NCBI RefSeq assembly: GCF_030412015.1
Contig: NZ_JASNRD010000021.1
Coordinates: 16,845-80,844, forward strand
From: Massilia sp. YIM B02763
GTDB taxonomy: Bacteria; Pseudomonadota; Gammaproteobacteria; Burkholderiales; Burkholderiaceae_D
DNA length: 64,000 nucleotides
Direction: 5' to 3'
The position numbers and the translations under genes were made by a program. This document shows, piece by piece, positions 44,573 to 54,230 of the stretch. Within the stretch, counting starts at the first letter, position 1. Each line of letters starts with the position of its first letter. The notes under the pieces were generated by a model, which saw only the letters and a list, made by a program, of their open reading frames with translations, was not told where the DNA came from and did no database searches.

Positions 44573-44992
44573 ATGAAATATCTACACACCATGGTGCGCG
44601 TCACCGATCTCGACGCTTCCCTCGCCTTCTACCGGGACGCGCTGGGCCTGGAAGTCGTCAAGCAGTTCGACCAGCCGCAAGGCCGCTTCACGCTGGTCTA
44701 CCTGGCGGCGCCGGGCGACCACCAGGCCCAGATCGAGCTGACCTACAACTGGGATCCCGAGCACTACACGGGGGGCAGGAATTTCGGCCACGTGGCGTTC
44801 GAGGTCGACGACATCTATGCCGCCTGCCGGCGCCTCATGGAACATGGCGTGACAATCAGCCGTCCGCCGCGGGACGGCTGGATGGCTTTCGTGCGCTCGC
44901 CCGACAATATTTCGATCGAGCTCCTGCAGCGTGGCGGCGGACTGGCGCCCGCGGAACCCTGGGTGTCGATGCCCAACAGCGGCACCTGGTAG
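44573..44992 (+). CDS. Glyoxalase I-like (VOC) protein
   Basis: 139 aa from ATG 44573 (MKYLHTMVRVTDLDASLAFY). The two beta-alpha-beta-beta-beta units of the VOC fold are complete. Metal ligands of glyoxalase I fit: His5, Glu in AQIELTYN, His in GHVAFEVDD and Glu in ISIELLQRG. With this set it is probably a nickel-type lactoylglutathione lyase (GloA), which isomerises the methylglyoxal-glutathione adduct. The C-terminal 15 residues are unusual (APAEPWVSMPNSGTW). It ends 1 bp before the convergent diguanylate-cyclase gene. Confidence 0.85.
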   Translation: MKYLHTMVRVTDLDASLAFYRDALGLEVVKQFDQPQGRFTLVYLAAPGDHQAQIELTYNWDPEHYTGGRNFGHVAFEVDDIYAACRRLMEHGVTISRPPRDGWMAFVRSPDNISIELLQRGGGLAPAEPWVSMPNSGTW

Positions 44993-44993
44993 T

Positions 44994-45956
44994 TCACGCG
45001 GCCGCCACGCCCACCTCCACCCGGTTGCGCCCGCCCTTCTTGGCCGCGTACAGCGCCTTGTCGGCCGCCTCGATCAGCGCCTCGGCCGTGTTCAGGCCTT
45101 CGGGCCGGAACGCCGCCACGCCGATGCTGAGCGTGACCATCGGCCAGTGCGCCGCCGGCGCATGCTTCAATTGCAGCGAGGCCACATGCTCGCGGATCGT
45201 GTTGGCGTGGGCCTCGGCCTGTTCCAGCGTCGTGTCGGGCAGGATGGCGGCGAATTCCTCGCCGCCGTAGCGCGCGGCGACGTCGGCCGGGCGCTTGAGC
45301 ATCGCGGCCAGCGCCTGGGCCACCTGCGTCAGGCAGGCGTCGCCCTGCTGGTGGCCGAAGAAATCGTTGTAGGCCTTGAAGGAATCGATGTCGACCAGCA
45401 GCAGCGCCAGCTCTCCCCGCGCGCGCTGGGCGCGGCGCAGTTCGCGGTCCAGGGCGACGTCGAAGTAGCGGCGGTTGGCGATGCCCGTCAGGCCGTCCAC
45501 GTAGGAACGGGCGCGCAGCGATTCGGCATGGTCGAGCAGGCGCTTTTCGCGCTCGACGGTGCCGCTGACGTCGCGGATCTCGACCAGGCAGAAGCGCTCG
45601 CCATGTTCCTTGAACGACGTCACGCTGACGGCCTGGTCGATGCGCGGGCCGTCGAAGCTGCCCGCTTCGCGCAGCGGGAACGGGGTGCGGTTGTCCGTCG
45701 ACGGAACCGTGCAGGCGTGGTCCTCGGACAGCGCACCCAATATCGCCGCCTCGACGCGCGAGCCGCGCAGTTCCGGGAACACGTCGAACAGCGAATGGCC
45801 GCGCACCCGGGCGGCCGCGCGGCCGGAGCGCGGCACCATCCAGTTGTTCCACAGGACGATCCGGTGCTCGGCATCGAGCACGACGATCCCGCTCTGGACG
45901 AGGTTAACGGCGCGCTCGGACAGCGCGGCAAAGGTTTCGGTTTCGGTCAGGAACAC
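44994..45956 (-). CDS. Diguanylate cyclase with PAS domain
   Basis: 320 aa. Residues 10-135 form a PAS-like sensor (LVQSGIVVLDAEHRIVLWN). A GGDEF domain occupies about 155-315 with the active GGEEF motif (ARYGGEEFAAILPDT) and YVDGLTGIANRRYFD. An intact GG(D/E)EF predicts c-di-GMP synthesis. An inhibitory RxxD site is not seen upstream of the motif. There is no transmembrane segment, so the enzyme should be cytoplasmic. It is convergent with the glyoxalase gene. Confidence 0.9.
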   Translation of the reverse strand: MFLTETETFAALSERAVNLVQSGIVVLDAEHRIVLWNNWMVPRSGRAAARVRGHSLFDVFPELRGSRVEAAILGALSEDHACTVPSTDNRTPFPLREAGSFDGPRIDQAVSVTSFKEHGERFCLVEIRDVSGTVEREKRLLDHAESLRARSYVDGLTGIANRRYFDVALDRELRRAQRARGELALLLVDIDSFKAYNDFFGHQQGDACLTQVAQALAAMLKRPADVAARYGGEEFAAILPDTTLEQAEAHANTIREHVASLQLKHAPAAHWPMVTLSIGVAAFRPEGLNTAEALIEAADKALYAAKKGGRNRVEVGVAAA

Positions 45957-46116
45957 GGCATCGCTTGATGTCTACGGATCAATCGATAATACCGTAAATC
46001 AATGCTCGCAAGAACATGCGATGAAGGCCATCATGCCAGGCCAAGCGGACAATTGTTGCCAATTTTCACGCAAACACTTGGCCGGGAGCCGTCGAGCCGC
46101 TATAATGCTCGCCGTC

Positions 46117-46192
46117 GGGTCGTTAGCTCAGTTGGTAGAGCAGCGGACTTTTAATCCGTTGGTCGCTGGTTCGAGCCCAGCACGGCCTACCA
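46117..46192 (+). tRNA. tRNA-Lys (UUU), copy 3
   Basis: 76 nt with encoded CCA, identical to copy 1, preceded by TATAAT at 46101-46106 and followed by a terminator. T-arm GCTGG/CCAGC is fully paired. Confidence 0.96.
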
Positions 46193-46203
46193 GATTCAGC
46201 GAA

Positions 46204-46232
46204 AACGCCAGCCTTCGGGCTGGCGTTTTTGT
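46204..46232 (+). terminator. Terminator of tRNA-Lys copy 3
   Basis: AACGCCAGCC / GGCTGGCGTT stem, TTCG loop, then a T-rich tail. It matches the one after copy 1. Confidence 0.88.
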
Positions 46233-46295
46233 TTTCACGTCCTGCAAGGCATGCGGCGCGCCGCCCTGCGACTGCAGGCGCGGCGCGCCATGCCG

Positions 46296-46898
46296 TCACG
46301 CCGGCATGTCGATGCCTACCAGCCCGCGCTGCGCCGCCAGCACCACCGCCTGCGTGCGCGCCGAGGCGCCCAGCTTGGTCATCAGGCTGCGCAGGTGCCA
46401 CTTGACGGTGCCTACCTCGATGCCCAGGTCGCGTGCGATGCGCTTGTTGCAGTGGCCCTTGGCCAGCAGCTGCAGCACGTCGCTCTCGCGGTTGGTCAGG
46501 CGGTCGCCCGGCAGGCCGTCGCGGATGCGCTCGACCACGGTCGGGCACAGGTAGCGCGAACCGGTCAGCACGTAGCGCACGGCGTGCTGCAGCTGGGCCG
46601 CCGAGGTATCCTCGAGCAGGTAGCCGCCCACGCACACTTCCAGCGCGCGGCGCACGTCCCACTCCTTGTCGCGGTTGGTCACGACCAGCACTTCCTGGCC
46701 GCGGCCCCGGCCGGCCGAGGTGCGCGCCAGTTCCAGGCCGGTGTCGTAGTCGGTGACGACGACGTCGGCCCCGGCCATCGACTCCGGCTGCTCGGCGTGC
46801 AGGGTGACCAGCCATTCCTTCGATTGCAGCAATGCCGCCAAGCCGGCGCTCATGGCCGGATGGACGTGCATGACGTGGATCGTTTTCATCGTGTTCAT
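46296..46898 (-). CDS. LuxR-type (NarL-like) response regulator
   Basis: 200 aa from ATG 46898 after AGGAGA. The N-terminal half has a receiver-like fold (VHVMHVHPAMSAGL-type strand, VVVTDYDTG with a phospho-acceptor-like Asp, VVTNRD), but the acidic pocket at the start is replaced by HVHP, so phosphorylation is doubtful. The C-terminal HTH is a full LuxR domain (LTNRESDVLQLLAKGHCNKR, VGTVKWHLRSLMTKLGA). It lies at the end of the molybdenum-hydroxylase operon, 21 bp after the preceding gene, and may regulate it. No histidine kinase is adjacent. Confidence 0.85.
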   Translation of the reverse strand: MNTMKTIHVMHVHPAMSAGLAALLQSKEWLVTLHAEQPESMAGADVVVTDYDTGLELARTSAGRGRGQEVLVVTNRDKEWDVRRALEVCVGGYLLEDTSAAQLQHAVRYVLTGSRYLCPTVVERIRDGLPGDRLTNRESDVLQLLAKGHCNKRIARDLGIEVGTVKWHLRSLMTKLGASARTQAVVLAAQRGLVGIDMPA

Positions 46899-46919
46899 GC
46901 GGTTCTCCTGCGGATCGGT

Positions 46920-47639
46920 TCAAGCAAAACGGATGTCGCTGACGACGATCGACACCACCAGCGGCTCGGCATTGTGGCTGCCGTCCGGATTGCGCACGTA
47001 GATCATGTGGCGGGTCGGCAGCGCGATGCCGTCGACGGTGGTGTAGTCCGAGAAATAGTGCACGGCCGGCGTGCCGCCGTTGATGTCGACGTCGTAGTCG
47101 TGGCGGCGCAGCCTGGCATCCGCGCCGAAGTAGAACGTCTGCACGCGGCTGTGCGTGGCAATGGCGTCCGGATAGGTCACCTGCAGGCGGCGCCAGGTCT
47201 CGCCGTTCTCTTCCCAGGCCGACAGTTCCGCGAACTGGAAGCCGGGTTCGGCGAAGGCGAACGGCAGGGTCAGGTAGTTCCACATCGCGTAGCCGACGAA
47301 ATACGCGAGGTGCAGGTCGTTCCACGGCGTCTCCAGGCCGAACCCGGCGAAGGCGGCGCGCGGGTTGTCGAGCGCTTCGACCACGGTGCCGTCCAGCGTC
47401 TCGACGGCGGCGCGTTGCGGGGTGACCGCGGTGCGCCGGTCCGGGCTGCCGAACGGCGCGTGCGAAGTCCATTGGCGGTGCAGGTCGATGGTGACGTCGA
47501 CCTCGTCGAGCATGCCTCCTTTGCCCTTCATGGGCCACAGGATGCCGCCCTGGCTGAGGTGGGCCGACAGTTTATCGTGCGATTTCCAGCGGGCCAGGCC
47601 GCCGTGTGCTTCCAGGACTTGCGCGAGCAGTGCGTTCAT
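46920..47639 (-). CDS. Hypothetical beta-rich protein in the molybdenum-hydroxylase operon
   Basis: 239 aa with a strong AAGGAAGG site. It opens with the pattern seen in LolA/MucB-like proteins (LLAQVLEAHGGLARWKSHDK) and continues as alternating beta strands (ETWRRLQVTYPD, VQTFYFGADARLRRHDYDV). No signal peptide is found, so if it is LolA-like it acts in the cytoplasm or is exported otherwise. Its place between a cytochrome and a regulator suggests an auxiliary role. The family is not recognised with confidence. Confidence 0.6.
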   Translation of the reverse strand: MNALLAQVLEAHGGLARWKSHDKLSAHLSQGGILWPMKGKGGMLDEVDVTIDLHRQWTSHAPFGSPDRRTAVTPQRAAVETLDGTVVEALDNPRAAFAGFGLETPWNDLHLAYFVGYAMWNYLTLPFAFAEPGFQFAELSAWEENGETWRRLQVTYPDAIATHSRVQTFYFGADARLRRHDYDVDINGGTPAVHYFSDYTTVDGIALPTRHMIYVRNPDGSHNAEPLVVSIVVSDIRFA

Positions 47640-47737
47640 GATGCTTTCCTTCCTTAATTTCGAAGTTGAATTTTCCGTGGTTGGCGGCCCGTCTGCGCGG
47701 GCTCGCCGTGTACTTCATTGATGCCTTACTTCATGCT

Positions 47738-48322
47738 TCAGTTCGGGCACGGCAACCCGGCATCGGCCCAGGCCACCAACGCCTTGACGAAGTCCTCGTG
47801 AGACATCGCCGGTTTGGTGCGGTCTGCGCCCGGGTTCCAGGCCCACAGCACCAGCGGGTCCGTCTCCATGTGCTCGATGACTTCCTTCGGGGTCTTGCGG
47901 TTGCCGTTGCGCTCCGGATCGCGCATCTGCAGGCAGATCTGTTTCTTGTCCAGGCCGTGCCAGTTCATGCTCAGCGGCGCCAGGTGCCAGTTCGGCACGC
48001 CGGGGACCCGGCCGTCGGCCGTATTGGTCGCCTGGTGGCAGGCCTGGCAGCGCAGCGCCGCCGAGCCGTGGCCGTCGGCGCCGCGCACCACCTGCTGGGC
48101 GTGGATCACGCCCCAGTCCTTCTGGCGCGGCGCCTCGATCTGGTGGCAGTTCACGCAGCGCGGTCCCATCACGACGCTGGCGACCGGGTCGAACAGCGCG
48201 GCGTCGCCCTTGCTCTTGCCCTGCTCGGCCGCGTCCGCTGCGCCGGGCCAGGACAGCGCCACCAGGGTCAGCACCAGCGCACCGGCGATGCCGGCCAGGC
48301 AGGACAGGATCGTCCTCAACAT
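47738..48322 (-). CDS. Periplasmic diheme-type cytochrome c
   Basis: 194 aa from ATG 48322, chosen for AAGGAAA and the signal peptide MLRTILSCLAGIAGALVL; an ATG at 48349 overlaps the previous gene. Two heme-c attachment motifs are present, CVNCH and CQACH, about 40 residues apart. Later Met residues (LSMNWHG, DPERNG) may supply axial ligands. It should accept electrons from the periplasmic molybdenum enzyme encoded just upstream (19-bp gap) and pass them to the respiratory chain. Confidence 0.85.
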   Translation of the reverse strand: MLRTILSCLAGIAGALVLTLVALSWPGAADAAEQGKSKGDAALFDPVASVVMGPRCVNCHQIEAPRQKDWGVIHAQQVVRGADGHGSAALRCQACHQATNTADGRVPGVPNWHLAPLSMNWHGLDKKQICLQMRDPERNGNRKTPKEVIEHMETDPLVLWAWNPGADRTKPAMSHEDFVKALVAWADAGLPCPN

Positions 48323-48341
48323 CGTTTCCTTGACCTCCAGC

Positions 48342-48797
<456 letters not shown>

Positions 48798-48820
48798 GCT
48801 TTGCTTCCTGTTCTTCAAAA

Positions 48821-51013
48821 TTAAACGGTGGCGCCGATCGGCATCTTGCGTACGCGCTTGCCGGTGAGCGCATGCACGGCGTTCGCGAGGGCCGGCATCA
48901 CGGCGGCCGTTCCCGGCTCGCCCATGCCGCCCGGCGTTTCGCCGCTGTCCACGATATGGGTTTCGACCAGCGGCGCCTCGTGCATGCGCAGCACGCGGTA
49001 GTCGTGGAAGTTGCTCTGCTCGACGCGGCCGTCCTTGATGGTGACGGCGCCGTACAGTGCGGCGCTGATGCCGAACACGACGGCGCTCTGCACCTGGGCC
49101 TGCACGGTGTCCGGGTTGACGACGGTGCCGCAATCGACCGCGCACACGACGCGCGGCACGCGGATCTCGTTTTCCGGACCGACGACAGCGTCGACCACCA
49201 TCGCCATGTAGGTGCCGAACGCGAACTGCACGGAGAGGCCGCGTCCCGCGCTGCCCTGCTTCGAACCGTTCCAGCCGGCCTTTTCGGCCGCCAGCGCCAG
49301 CACGTTGCGGGCACGCGGGTTGTGGGCCAGCAGGTCGAGGCGGTACTGCAGCGGATCGACGCCGGCGGTGAACGCCAGCTCGTCGATGAAGCTTTCGACC
49401 ACGAACACGTTGTGGGCCGGGCCCACGCCGCGCCAGAACGCCGTCGGCACGCCTTGCGGCTCGTGGCGGGTATAGGTCACGCCGATCGACGGGAACGCAT
49501 ACGGCGGGTTGTCGGCGCCGTCGACGGTCTCGCTATCGAAGCCGTTGTTGAAGGCGGCCGGCATGAAGCGGCCCAGCACCGACGACCCCGTGATGTGCGC
49601 GGTCCAGGCGACCGGCTTGCCGGCGGCGTCCAGGCCCGCCTGCATGCGGTCGTAGAAATAGGGGCGGAACATGTCGTGCTGGATGTCTTCCTCGCGCGTC
49701 CAGATCACCTTGACGGGATGCTTGACGTGTTTCGCGATGCGCACGGCGCGCTCGACGCCGTCCACCTCCAGGCGCCGGCCGAAGCCGCCGCCGATCAGGA
49801 AGTTGTGGATCGTGACCTTCTCGACCGGCAGGCCGGAGGCCTTGGCCGCGACCACCTGGGCCAGGCCGATGATCTGGGTGCCGACCCACACGTCGCAGCG
49901 GTTGGCCTGCACGTGCACGGTGCAGTTCATCGGTTCCATCGGCGCGTGCGCCAGGAACGGCAGTTCGTAGGTCGCTTCCACCACTTTCGCGGCACCCTTC
50001 AGGGCGGCTTGCGGATCGTTCTCGAGGCGCACCTTGGCGCCCGGCGCCTGCGACGCCTTGGTCATGTCGGCGACGATGCTCTCGGTAGAGACCTTGGCGT
50101 TCGGGCCGTCGTCCCAGCGCAGCGCCAGCGCGGCGATGCCCTTCTTGGCGGCGCCCATATTGTCCGCCACGACGGCGGCGCAATCGTCCAGGCGCATCAC
50201 CTGGCGCACGCCCTTGACCTTCATTGCCGCCGCCTCGTCCAGGCTTGCCACGCGGCCGCCGTTGACAGGGGAGATCGCCAGCGCGGCGACCTTCATGCCG
50301 GGCAGGACGACGTCGATGCCGTACTGCGCCGAGCCGTCCAGCTTGCCCTTGGTGTCGAGGCGCTTGGCCGGCGTGCCGATCAGGCGGAACTGGTCGCGCG
50401 ACTTGAGCACGATGTCCTTCGCGTCGGGGACCGGCTGCTTCGCCGCCGCATCGACCAGCTGGCCGTACGACAGCTTGCGGCCGCTGGCCGTGTGGATCAC
50501 GGCGCCACGCTCGGCGCGGCAGGTCGACGGATCGACCTTCCACTGCTGGGCGGCGGCGCGTACCAGCATGATGCGCGCGCCGGCGCCGGCCTGGCGCATC
50601 GGCATCCAGGCCGCGCGCATGGTGGTGGAACCGCCCGTCATCTGGCCGCCCAGCGCCGGGTTGCCGTAGCGGGTGGCATCGGCCGGGGCATGTTCCAGCG
50701 CCACGTCGGCGAGGTCGATCTCGAGCTCCTCCGCGATCAGCATCGGGATCGAGGTATAGGTGCCCTGGCCCATCTCCACATAGGGCATGACCAGCGTGAC
50801 CTTGCCGCCGCGGTCGATGCGCACCAGCGCATTGGGGACGAAGCTCGCGGACGAGGAGGTGGAAGCTGCGGCTTGCGCCAGCGCGCCCGGCACGGCAACC
50901 TGCAGCAGCAGGCCGCCGCCGGCGGCGCCAAGGGCTTTCATGAACAGGCGGCGGCCCGCACGCGCAGGCGCGGGCGCGTCGTCGAGTACCAGATTCGGCG
51001 TCGTGGGATTCAT
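48821..51013 (-). CDS. iorB: Molybdopterin-binding large subunit (IorB-like)
   Basis: 730 aa from ATG 51013. A twin-arginine signal (RRLFMKALGAAGGGLLLQVA) directs the folded enzyme to the periplasm. Two Ald_Xan_dh_C2-type domains are seen, with molybdenum-cofactor motifs such as GGGFGRRLEVDG, GVGPAHNVFVVESFIDELA and the near-C-terminal GETPGGMGEPGT with the catalytic Glu. Together with the 2Fe-2S subunit and cytochrome it forms an IorAB-type hydroxylase, oxidising N-heterocycles or aldehydes; the substrate is unknown. The operon seems to be iorB-iorA-cyt c-unknown-luxR. Confidence 0.9.
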   Translation of the reverse strand: MNPTTPNLVLDDAPAPARAGRRLFMKALGAAGGGLLLQVAVPGALAQAAASTSSSASFVPNALVRIDRGGKVTLVMPYVEMGQGTYTSIPMLIAEELEIDLADVALEHAPADATRYGNPALGGQMTGGSTTMRAAWMPMRQAGAGARIMLVRAAAQQWKVDPSTCRAERGAVIHTASGRKLSYGQLVDAAAKQPVPDAKDIVLKSRDQFRLIGTPAKRLDTKGKLDGSAQYGIDVVLPGMKVAALAISPVNGGRVASLDEAAAMKVKGVRQVMRLDDCAAVVADNMGAAKKGIAALALRWDDGPNAKVSTESIVADMTKASQAPGAKVRLENDPQAALKGAAKVVEATYELPFLAHAPMEPMNCTVHVQANRCDVWVGTQIIGLAQVVAAKASGLPVEKVTIHNFLIGGGFGRRLEVDGVERAVRIAKHVKHPVKVIWTREEDIQHDMFRPYFYDRMQAGLDAAGKPVAWTAHITGSSVLGRFMPAAFNNGFDSETVDGADNPPYAFPSIGVTYTRHEPQGVPTAFWRGVGPAHNVFVVESFIDELAFTAGVDPLQYRLDLLAHNPRARNVLALAAEKAGWNGSKQGSAGRGLSVQFAFGTYMAMVVDAVVGPENEIRVPRVVCAVDCGTVVNPDTVQAQVQSAVVFGISAALYGAVTIKDGRVEQSNFHDYRVLRMHEAPLVETHIVDSGETPGGMGEPGTAAVMPALANAVHALTGKRVRKMPIGATV

Positions 51014-51198
51014 CGAGGTGTCGCTTTCTCTTTCAGTGGAGGACGTGTTCCGGCGGCATCGGCGAATCTGCGGTAAGCTGTACGCTGCCGGATTGCCTTT
51101 TCGACGCGTGTCGGAACGGTAAAATGATAAGTTGCAGACGTCTTTCCGAGACGGACGAATACCCCACAATTCCGGCCATTCGATGTCCTTCCGCCAGC

Positions 51199-51807
51199 AT
51201 GCCCCAGACCATTCCCGCCGCCGTCCACCACGAACTGATCATCAAGAAAAGCCGCTTCATCGCCTGCGTGCAACCCATGCCGGACCGCGCCGGCGCGCAG
51301 AAGGTCGTGGCCGCGCTGCGCGCCGAACACCCGGGCGCCGCGCACGTGTGCTGGGCGCTGCTGGCGGGCGGCCAGTCGGCCGCGGTCGACGACGGCGAGC
51401 CTAGCGGCACGGCCGGGCGGCCGATGCTCGACGTGCTGCGCCACCAGGACCTCGAAGGCGTGCTGGCCACCGTGGTGCGCTACTTCGGCGGCGTCAAGCT
51501 GGGGGCCGGCGGGCTGGTACGCGCCTACACGGACAGCGTGGCGCAGGCCCTGCTGGGCGCCCAGAAGATCGCGATCGTCCGCCAGCGCCACCTGGCCTGC
51601 CGCGCGCCCTACCCGCTCGAGGGCCTGGTGCGGCGCGAGCTGGAAGGCGCCGGCGCGACGCTGGACGCGGTCGAGCATGCGGACGACGTGCGCTTCGGTT
51701 TCCACCTGCCCGAGGATGCCGCGGCGGCGCTGGTGGCGCACCTGAACGAAGCGGGCAATGGGCGCATCGCCTGGCTCGATGCCGACGACGAGGACGAGGC
51801 GCAGTAG
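51199..51807 (+). CDS. YigZ/IMPACT family protein
   Basis: 202 aa from ATG 51199 (MPQTIPAAVHHELIIKKSRF). The UPF0029/IMPACT core is clear: KSRFIACV, AHVCWALL, DDGEPSGTAGRPMLDVL and the signature VVRYFGGVKLGAGGLVRAY. A YigZ-type ferredoxin-like C-terminal domain follows. Bacterial YigZ is of uncertain function; links to ribosome or RNA binding are proposed. It is divergent from the molybdenum operon. Confidence 0.9.
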   Translation: MPQTIPAAVHHELIIKKSRFIACVQPMPDRAGAQKVVAALRAEHPGAAHVCWALLAGGQSAAVDDGEPSGTAGRPMLDVLRHQDLEGVLATVVRYFGGVKLGAGGLVRAYTDSVAQALLGAQKIAIVRQRHLACRAPYPLEGLVRRELEGAGATLDAVEHADDVRFGFHLPEDAAAALVAHLNEAGNGRIAWLDADDEDEAQ

Positions 51808-51958
51808 GCAGCGCGCCGCCATCATCTCGTCGAATACCGGACATCACCACTCGAAAGCGGACTTGCCCTGCGCCAGCCGCGATAATGACCGGTTCCCCCG
51901 TGCGCGCGTCATGGCTCATCCATGCGCGCGCAACATCAAACCACTACGAAAAAACACA

Positions 51959-53134
51959 ATGATCAAAAAGAGCCTGGCCCCTCTCGCCCTCGGCGGTTTC
52001 GGCATCGGCATGACCGAGTTCGTCATGATGGGTATCCTGCCCGACATCGCCACCGGCCTGTCCATCACGATTCCCCAGGCGGGCTACCTGATTTCCGCCT
52101 ATGCGGTGGGCGTCGTCGTCGGCGCCCCGACCCTCGTCAGCATGCTGTCCAGCCGTCCGCCGCGCAGCGTGCTGGTGCTGTTCATGCTGATGTTCACGGT
52201 GTTCAATGCGCTGTCCGCGTTTGCCCCGAACTTCGAGGCCATGCTGCTGCTGCGCTTCCTGGCGGGCCTGCCGCACGGCGCCTTCTTCGGCGTCGGCGCC
52301 GTCGTCGCCACGCGCCTGGCCGACAAGGGCAAGGAAGCGGCGGCGCTGGCCAGCATGTTCACGGGCCTGACGCTGGCCAACGTGATCGGCGTGCCCGTCG
52401 GCACCTGGCTCGGCCACAACATGAGCTGGCGCATCGTGTTCCTGATCGTGGGCCTCATCGGCCTGGCCACGGTCGTCATGATCAACCGGCTGATCCCGTA
52501 CTTCGAGGCGGTCAGGGGACCGGGCCTGGCCCACGACCTGAAGATCTTCCGCAAGCCGAACCTGTGGCTGGCGCTGGGCATCACCTCGATCGGCACGGGC
52601 GGCTTCTTCGCCTGGCTGAGCTACATCGCGCCCCTGCTCACCGACGTGACGGGCTTCCACGCGGATGCGATCCCGCTGGTGATGACGGCGGTCGGCGTCG
52701 GCATGACGGTGGGCGTGCACGTGGGCGGCAAGCTGGCCGACAGCGTGCCGCCGCTGCGCGCCATCCTGTTCCTGCTGGTCTCGATGGGCGCCCTGCTGTG
52801 CCTGAACGCGCTGCTGGCCGGCTCGCGCGAGGCGATGGCCGTCCTGGCCTTCGTCGTCGGCGCCAACGCGCTGGCACTGGGCCCGCCGATCCAGATGCTC
52901 CTGATCGAACACTCGCGCGAAGCCGAGATGCTGGGCTCCTCGCTGGGCCAGTCCGGCTTCAATATCGGCAATGCGCTGGGCGCCTTCCTGGGCGGCATCC
53001 CGCTGACGCTGAGCTATTCCTTCGCCTCGCCGCTATGGGTGGCGGCCAGCCTGGCGCTGTGCGGCGTGTTCCTTGCCGCGTGGATGATGCAGCACGGGCG
53101 CCGCAATGCGGCCGTGCTGGCGCCGGAAGCCTGA
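51959..53134 (+). CDS. MFS transporter, DHA1 family
   Basis: 391 aa from ATG 51959 (MIKKSLAPLALGGFGIGMTEF). About twelve hydrophobic helices are visible. The DHA1-type opening FGIGMTEFVMMGILPDIA and the loop-2/3-like segment with the GAPTLVSMLSSRPPRSVL (motif A analogue) place it with AraJ/YdhP/PbuE-like exporters of sugars, arabinose analogues, purines or drugs. The substrate cannot be read from sequence. It is followed by an inverted REP pair. Confidence 0.88.
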   Translation: MIKKSLAPLALGGFGIGMTEFVMMGILPDIATGLSITIPQAGYLISAYAVGVVVGAPTLVSMLSSRPPRSVLVLFMLMFTVFNALSAFAPNFEAMLLLRFLAGLPHGAFFGVGAVVATRLADKGKEAAALASMFTGLTLANVIGVPVGTWLGHNMSWRIVFLIVGLIGLATVVMINRLIPYFEAVRGPGLAHDLKIFRKPNLWLALGITSIGTGGFFAWLSYIAPLLTDVTGFHADAIPLVMTAVGVGMTVGVHVGGKLADSVPPLRAILFLLVSMGALLCLNALLAGSREAMAVLAFVVGANALALGPPIQMLLIEHSREAEMLGSSLGQSGFNIGNALGAFLGGIPLTLSYSFASPLWVAASLALCGVFLAAWMMQHGRRNAAVLAPEA

Positions 53135-53153
53135 TTACTCGCTAGCCCAAAAA

Positions 53154-53236
53154 CCGTCGCCCCGCGAAGGCAGGGGCCTAATTTCCACGTGCGCAGCGAC
53201 GCATGCAAAATTGGGCCCCTGCCTTCGCAGGGCGAC
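53154..53236. repeat. REP-like inverted pair
   Basis: Opposed units 53154-53180 and 53213-53236 between the convergent MFS and HDOD genes, a place where such palindromes often act as transcript ends. Confidence 0.75.
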
Positions 53237-53254
53237 GTTGTTTCCCACCGGCGT

Positions 53255-54109
53255 TCACACCAGCAGCGCCTGCCCCATCGATGCGCTGATCGCTTCCGCC
53301 TCCTCGACCATGCGGTGCAGGCTCGCCTCGTCGAGCAGGTAGTCGAGTGCGCTTTCGCTGTGTTCCGGCACAGGCCGCTGCGTGCCCAGCGGCGACGGCA
53401 CCGTCGCGTACATGTTCGCCAGCAGCAGCGTGTCGAGCAGCGTGGTGGGCGGCATGTGCATCCAGCTGCCGCGCAGGTCGAACATCGCGTCCATGATCGG
53501 CTCGGGCAGCGCCAGCTTGCGCGCCACTTCGCGCGTGACGACGTCCTCGCACAGCTCGGCCCACTTTTCCGGGTCCTCGTCGAGCAGGCCCGGATACTCG
53601 TCGGCGCGCGACAGCAGGTAGAAGCCGCCGACCTCGTGGACGATGCCGGCGAACATGGCGGTGTCCGGATTGACGTAGGTGACGCGGCGCGCGAACACGT
53701 GCGCCAGCGCCGCCACCTGCACCGTGTGGTCCCATAGCTGCTCGGCCTTGGCGCGCAGCGCGGGGTCGTCGATGCGCGCGCCGAACTGGCGCACCACCAG
53801 GCCGGCGACGAGCATCTGCAGGTTGCGGTAGCCGACCCGCGCCACGGCATCGCGCACGTTGGTGATCTGGCGCCCGGCGCCGATGAAGGCGGGGGAATTC
53901 GCCAGCGCGACGGTGCGCGCCGCCAGTTGCGGCTCGCCCAGCACGAGGCGGATCGCATCCTCCAGGTGGCAGTCCGGATCGTTCAGGGCTTGCTGCAGGC
54001 GCAGCACGGCGTTCACGCTGGTGGGAAAGGAAATATCGCCGCGCTCAGCCTGGGCGACGATGGTTCCGAAGGCTTCTAATCTGTTCACGGCGGCGATTAT
54101 ACGCCTCAT
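53255..54109 (-). CDS. HDOD-domain protein
   Basis: 284 aa from ATG 54109; a TTG at 54127 and a GTG at 54088 are alternatives. The HDOD core (ISFPTSVNAVLRLQQALNDP, LGEPQLAARTVALANSPAF, VARVGYRNLQMLVAGLVVRQ) spans the first two thirds. HDOD proteins are related to HD phosphohydrolases but usually lack the catalytic HD pair, and act in signalling, stress or motility control. The residues ITNVRDAV match the helix typical of the family. No GGDEF or EAL domain is attached. Confidence 0.82.
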   Translation of the reverse strand: MRRIIAAVNRLEAFGTIVAQAERGDISFPTSVNAVLRLQQALNDPDCHLEDAIRLVLGEPQLAARTVALANSPAFIGAGRQITNVRDAVARVGYRNLQMLVAGLVVRQFGARIDDPALRAKAEQLWDHTVQVAALAHVFARRVTYVNPDTAMFAGIVHEVGGFYLLSRADEYPGLLDEDPEKWAELCEDVVTREVARKLALPEPIMDAMFDLRGSWMHMPPTTLLDTLLLANMYATVPSPLGTQRPVPEHSESALDYLLDEASLHRMVEEAEAISASMGQALLV

Positions 54110-54162
54110 GTGATGCTTCAGAAGCAATTTTTGGACGAGCGTTCGCTACCTGTGGTAGATCA

Positions 54163-54195
54163 GCAAAAAAAACGGCCGGATACAAAATCCGGCCG
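54163..54195 (-). terminator. Terminator of the BON-domain gene
   Basis: CGGCCGGAT / ATCCGGCCG stem with ACAAA loop. On the minus strand it is followed by a U-run (A tract at 54164-54172). It lies 35 bp after the BON gene stop. Confidence 0.85.
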
Positions 54196-54230
54196 CCAAA
54201 GGGCAACTGAAGGGCGATTGGACGTGCTGT

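Noticed and set aside
48872..51076. Plus-strand open frame of 734 codons
   Set aside because: Antisense to iorB, His/Arg-rich as expected for a high-GC shadow frame.
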